Assembly (NCBI GenBank): GCA_034429675.1
Contig: DAOUFX010000397.1
Coordinates: 1 to 16,196, forward strand
Direction: 5' to 3'
Length of the DNA stretch: 16,196 bases
Source: JAKQHY01 sp034429675
GTDB lineage: Bacteria > Chloroflexota > Anaerolineae > B4-G1 > SLSP01
A program made the position numbers and the translations under genes. Positions within the stretch are counted from its first letter, which is position 1; every line of letters begins with the position of its first letter. Shown here piece after piece: positions 13,599 to 16,196 of this stretch. A model generated the notes under the pieces. It was not told where the DNA came from and ran no database searches. It saw only the letters and a program-made list of their open reading frames with translations.

Positions 13599-16166
13599 AT
13601 GTCCACATTCTATCTTGAGTATGAACTGCAAAACGGTTATCTGCATCACTGGTTGGTCGCCGGCCCTGTGGCTACGCCGGTTTCCGGCGCCGAGGGCGTC
13701 CCGGAACCTGAACGTAAGTTGCAAGTTGCCCGCGAATTGTACACCCCCGATCTGGGGCTGGACCAACGTCCGGTTGAGCGCGCGAAGGTTGCGTTGGGCG
13801 ACGCGGCGTTGGTCTGGTCTTACGTTCGTTGTCTGGAAGATCACTTTGTGGATCGCTCCACTTTTTGCCATACCTGGCAGCACTTGCGTTCCTGGGCTTA
13901 CTCTCAACTGAGCGTGTGGGAGGAGCGGGACGTCAGCTTTGTTTTGACGACCAACGGCCCGGCGGATGTGTGGATCAACGGCGAGCACGTCCACCGGCAG
14001 GAGCATTTTCATCACCAGCAGCCAAAGAGCGTGACGTTTACCGCCCACCTGCGCGTGGACGATGCGGAAGGCGTCGGGAACGAAATCGTCGTGCGTTTTG
14101 AGGAAGTGGCGGCGCGCGAATGCCCTTATGTCATGGCCCTGCAAGTGGTCGGGCTCCCCGACGACGATGCCGAAATTCGGATTCCTACAGCGCAGGAGCG
14201 CACGGCCCGGCGCTTGATGTTCGAGCGCGCGTTCGAGTACGCCTATCTGGAGGAGCTGGTCAATTCCAGGGGCGCACGCTTCAATCTGCGTTGGTCGGAA
14301 GACCTGCCCGTGAACTGCAACTACGCTTTTTTGGTGATGGATGCGCAGGAGCGGATTCACCTCGACGGTTCCGGCGAGGCTAAGCCGGGCGAGGTGGTGG
14401 ACGTCGGGCACGGCTACCGGCTCTGGGAGAAGCCCTACCGGGTAGTGTTGCGCGCCCGCCCGGAGGAGTATTACGAGCACAATCTGCGCTACCAGCGCGA
14501 TCTGCCGATTCAGGTGTTGGACAAAACTTTCGTGGATTACTATGGCGACGATTACGAAGCTCGCCGCCAGGAGGCGCTGGCCTACGCCGCCGAGCGCGAG
14601 GGCAACGTGTTTGGCGAAATTGCCAAAATGGCGCTGGGGAAATGGTTCTCGGTGAACCAGGCCCAGATTTTGCAGACGATCGAGGGGATCAACCGGCGCG
14701 GCGATTGCAGCGACTTTTATCTGGTCGGCTTGTTGGGCGCGATGTACCGCTACATGGCCGATCCGGCTTTCCCGGAGGAGCTGAAGCAGCCCTTGCGGGA
14801 GTGCGTGCTGAATTTCAAGTATTGGCTGGACGAGCCGGGCGCGGACGCGATGTGCTACACGACCGAGAATCACAGCATTCTTTTCCACACCTGCGAGGTC
14901 CTGGCCGGTCAGCTCTATCCCGATGCTGTGTTCGCCAATACCGGGCAAACCGGCGCCTGGCACCGGGAGAAGGGCGAGCGATTGGCGCTGGCGTGGCTGT
15001 ACCGCCGTGGCACCGAAGGATTCCAGGAGTGGGATTCCAATTGCTATTTTGAAGAAGACCTGCTGGCGCTTTCGCATCTGGCCGACCTGGCCGAGAATCC
15101 GAAAGTGATGGAGTTGGCGACGGTGGTGATGGACAAGCTCTTTTTCACCCTGGCGATCAATTCGTACAAGGGCGTCTTTGGCTCGACCCATGGCCGGACC
15201 TACGCGCTGCAGATCAAGGGAGCGGCCCTGGAGGCTACGTCGGGAATCAGCCGTCTGATGTGGGGCATGGGCGTGTTCAACCCGAACATCCGCGCCGTGG
15301 TGAGCCTGGCCTGTTCCGGGTACGAGCTCCCTTCGCACGTTGTCGTAGCTGCTACGGCGTTGCCGGAAGAATTCTGGAATCGCGAGCGCCATTTGATCAA
15401 CGATGAGGGCGATGCCGTGAACAAGGTCACGTACAAGACGCCGGACTATATGCTGTGCTCGGCGCAGGACTATCGCCCCGGCGAGAAGGGATACCAGCAG
15501 CACATCTGGCAGGCGACGTTCGATCAGAACGCGGTAGTTTTTGTGAATCATCCCGCGTGTGTGAGCGAAGAGGGCGCGCATCGTCCCAACTTCTGGTGCG
15601 GCAATTTCATTCTGCCGAGGGTGGCGCAGTGGAAGGACGTTCTGATTGCGTTGCATCGTCTGTCGGACGAAGATTGGCTGGGCTTTACCCACGCCTATTT
15701 CCCCACGATGGCTTTTGACGAATACACGCTTGAGGGCCGGTGGGCCTTTGCGCGCAAGGGCGAGGGGTACCTGGCGCTTTTTGCTGCGCGGGGCCTGGAA
15801 CTGATCAGGCGCGGTCCGAGCGCCTACCGCGAGCTGCGTTCGCGCGGCGCGCAGAACGTCTGGGTCTGCCAGATGGGACGCGCGGCATTGGACGGCGATT
15901 TTGCGGCGTTCCAGAGCAAGGTATTGGCGCTGGACGTGCAGGCCGGCGACTCGGACGTCGCTCTGACGACTTTGCGCGGCGAAACCCTGGCGTTTGGCTG
16001 GGAAGGCGCGTTGTCGGTGAACGGTGTGAAGCAAGCCATTACGGATTTCAAGCATTACGAGAATCCCTATTGCGTGGCCGATTTGCCGGCAGCTTCGATG
16101 GGAATTCGGATTGAGGACTATCTGCTCGAACTGGACTTCTCGCTGGAAGATGCCGGTACGTTGTAG
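13599..16166 (+). CDS. Unassigned large protein, possible (alpha/alpha)-toroid carbohydrate enzyme
   Basis: 855 residues with no signal peptide or membrane segment, so probably cytoplasmic. I do not recognise a named family. Residues about 1-195 are beta-rich; SFVLTTNGPADVWINGEHV (113-131) looks like the jelly-roll domain found beside glycosidase domains. Residues about 195-310 hold more strands. Residues 320-600 are mostly helical, with polar motifs on loops: NRRGDCSDFY (365-374), YTTENHSILFH (420-430), EWDSNCYFEED (477-487) and STHGRTY (529-535). Residues 600-855 return to strands with HIWQAT (635-640) and FVNHPA (648-653). Helical toroid followed by beta-sandwich is the architecture of heparinase/hyaluronate-lyase-type polysaccharide lyases and some glycosidases, and Asn-His and Tyr residues recall their active sites. 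That is inference. Start: GGGAG (13588-13592) favours ATG 13599 over 13593. It follows the GH5 gene by 19 bases. The gene is complete. Confidence 0.8.
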   Translation: MSTFYLEYELQNGYLHHWLVAGPVATPVSGAEGVPEPERKLQVARELYTPDLGLDQRPVERAKVALGDAALVWSYVRCLEDHFVDRSTFCHTWQHLRSWAYSQLSVWEERDVSFVLTTNGPADVWINGEHVHRQEHFHHQQPKSVTFTAHLRVDDAEGVGNEIVVRFEEVAARECPYVMALQVVGLPDDDAEIRIPTAQERTARRLMFERAFEYAYLEELVNSRGARFNLRWSEDLPVNCNYAFLVMDAQERIHLDGSGEAKPGEVVDVGHGYRLWEKPYRVVLRARPEEYYEHNLRYQRDLPIQVLDKTFVDYYGDDYEARRQEALAYAAEREGNVFGEIAKMALGKWFSVNQAQILQTIEGINRRGDCSDFYLVGLLGAMYRYMADPAFPEELKQPLRECVLNFKYWLDEPGADAMCYTTENHSILFHTCEVLAGQLYPDAVFANTGQTGAWHREKGERLALAWLYRRGTEGFQEWDSNCYFEEDLLALSHLADLAENPKVMELATVVMDKLFFTLAINSYKGVFGSTHGRTYALQIKGAALEATSGISRLMWGMGVFNPNIRAVVSLACSGYELPSHVVVAATALPEEFWNRERHLINDEGDAVNKVTYKTPDYMLCSAQDYRPGEKGYQQHIWQATFDQNAVVFVNHPACVSEEGAHRPNFWCGNFILPRVAQWKDVLIALHRLSDEDWLGFTHAYFPTMAFDEYTLEGRWAFARKGEGYLALFAARGLELIRRGPSAYRELRSRGAQNVWVCQMGRAALDGDFAAFQSKVLALDVQAGDSDVALTTLRGETLAFGWEGALSVNGVKQAITDFKHYENPYCVADLPAASMGIRIEDYLLELDFSLEDAGTL

Positions 16167-16196
16167 AAAGAGGGAGAAGTAGGGGTTTGGGGGCGG
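16167..16196 (+). other. Window end, no gene visible
   Basis: The last 30 bases follow the TAG of the preceding gene. They are purine-rich, with a GAGGGAGAAG stretch that could be a ribosome binding site for a further plus-strand gene, but no start codon is reached before the window ends. No terminator hairpin is visible, so the operon may continue. Confidence 0.3.

Noticed and set aside
11405..13606. 733-codon open frame on the minus strand
   Set aside because: It runs antisense across two clear genes and through the heptamer array, where the phase-7 repeat keeps frames open. Its Arg-rich runs are typical of shadow translation.
13473..16055. 860-codon open frame on the minus strand
   Set aside because: It mirrors almost exactly the plus-strand 855-residue gene, has an Arg/Gln/His-rich composition with no recognisable motif, and has no ribosome site. 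It is a GC-rich antisense shadow.

Overview
The window is GC-rich, densely coding chromosomal DNA. It probably comes from a member of the Chloroflexota (Anaerolineae-like). This rests on the gene set: an O-antigen-ligase-type membrane protein with a large glycosidase-like head, a toast-rack adhesin-like lipoprotein, a DUF4230 protein, a TruD, and a murJ / SAM hydroxide adenosyltransferase / murA / YprB-like exonuclease cluster. It also rests on intergenic heptamer repeats of a kind I associate with that phylum. No marker gene settles the lineage, so this is an inference. I see eleven protein-coding genes and no tRNA, rRNA, CRISPR array, transposase or phage gene. No intergenic gap exceeds about 230 bases.

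Layout. Bases 1-195 hold a palindromic repeat, degenerate heptamer words and a promoter whose -10 box lies almost on the start codon of the first gene. Bases 196-3501 encode a 1101-residue fusion: a TIM-barrel glycosidase-like domain in which both expected catalytic glutamates are replaced, then a beta-sandwich, then a polytopic O-antigen ligase/polymerase (Wzy_C) domain. Its 3' end overlaps, tail to tail by 57 bases, a minus-strand gene for a toast-rack-type lipoprotein (3445-4254). That gene is divergent from a DUF4230 membrane-anchored protein (4485-5174). truD (5204-6385) and an RNase Z-like metallo-beta-lactamase gene (6382-7170) follow, overlapping at ATGA.

Bases 7207-12223 form a tight plus-strand run with gaps of 11-19 bases: murJ (lipid II flippase), a SAM hydroxide adenosyltransferase, murA (first committed peptidoglycan step, with Asp in place of the fosfomycin-target Cys) and a DEDD-type exonuclease. 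Transcription probably starts at an extended -10 box just upstream of murJ, giving a leaderless or nearly leaderless mRNA. The run ends in a striking array of duplicated heptamers (12205-12320) that supplies the exonuclease stop codon.

Bases 12341-16166 hold a two-gene carbohydrate unit: a GH5-type glycosidase lipoprotein with intact catalytic residues, and an 855-residue protein without signal peptide whose look (beta-sandwich, helical toroid, beta-sandwich) suggests an undescribed polysaccharide lyase or glycosidase. The cell-surface theme recurs through peptidoglycan precursor synthesis and flipping, glycan ligation and beta-glycan processing. The best candidates for something new are the catalytically dead glycosidase head on the ligase and the unassigned 855-residue protein paired with the GH5 lipoprotein.
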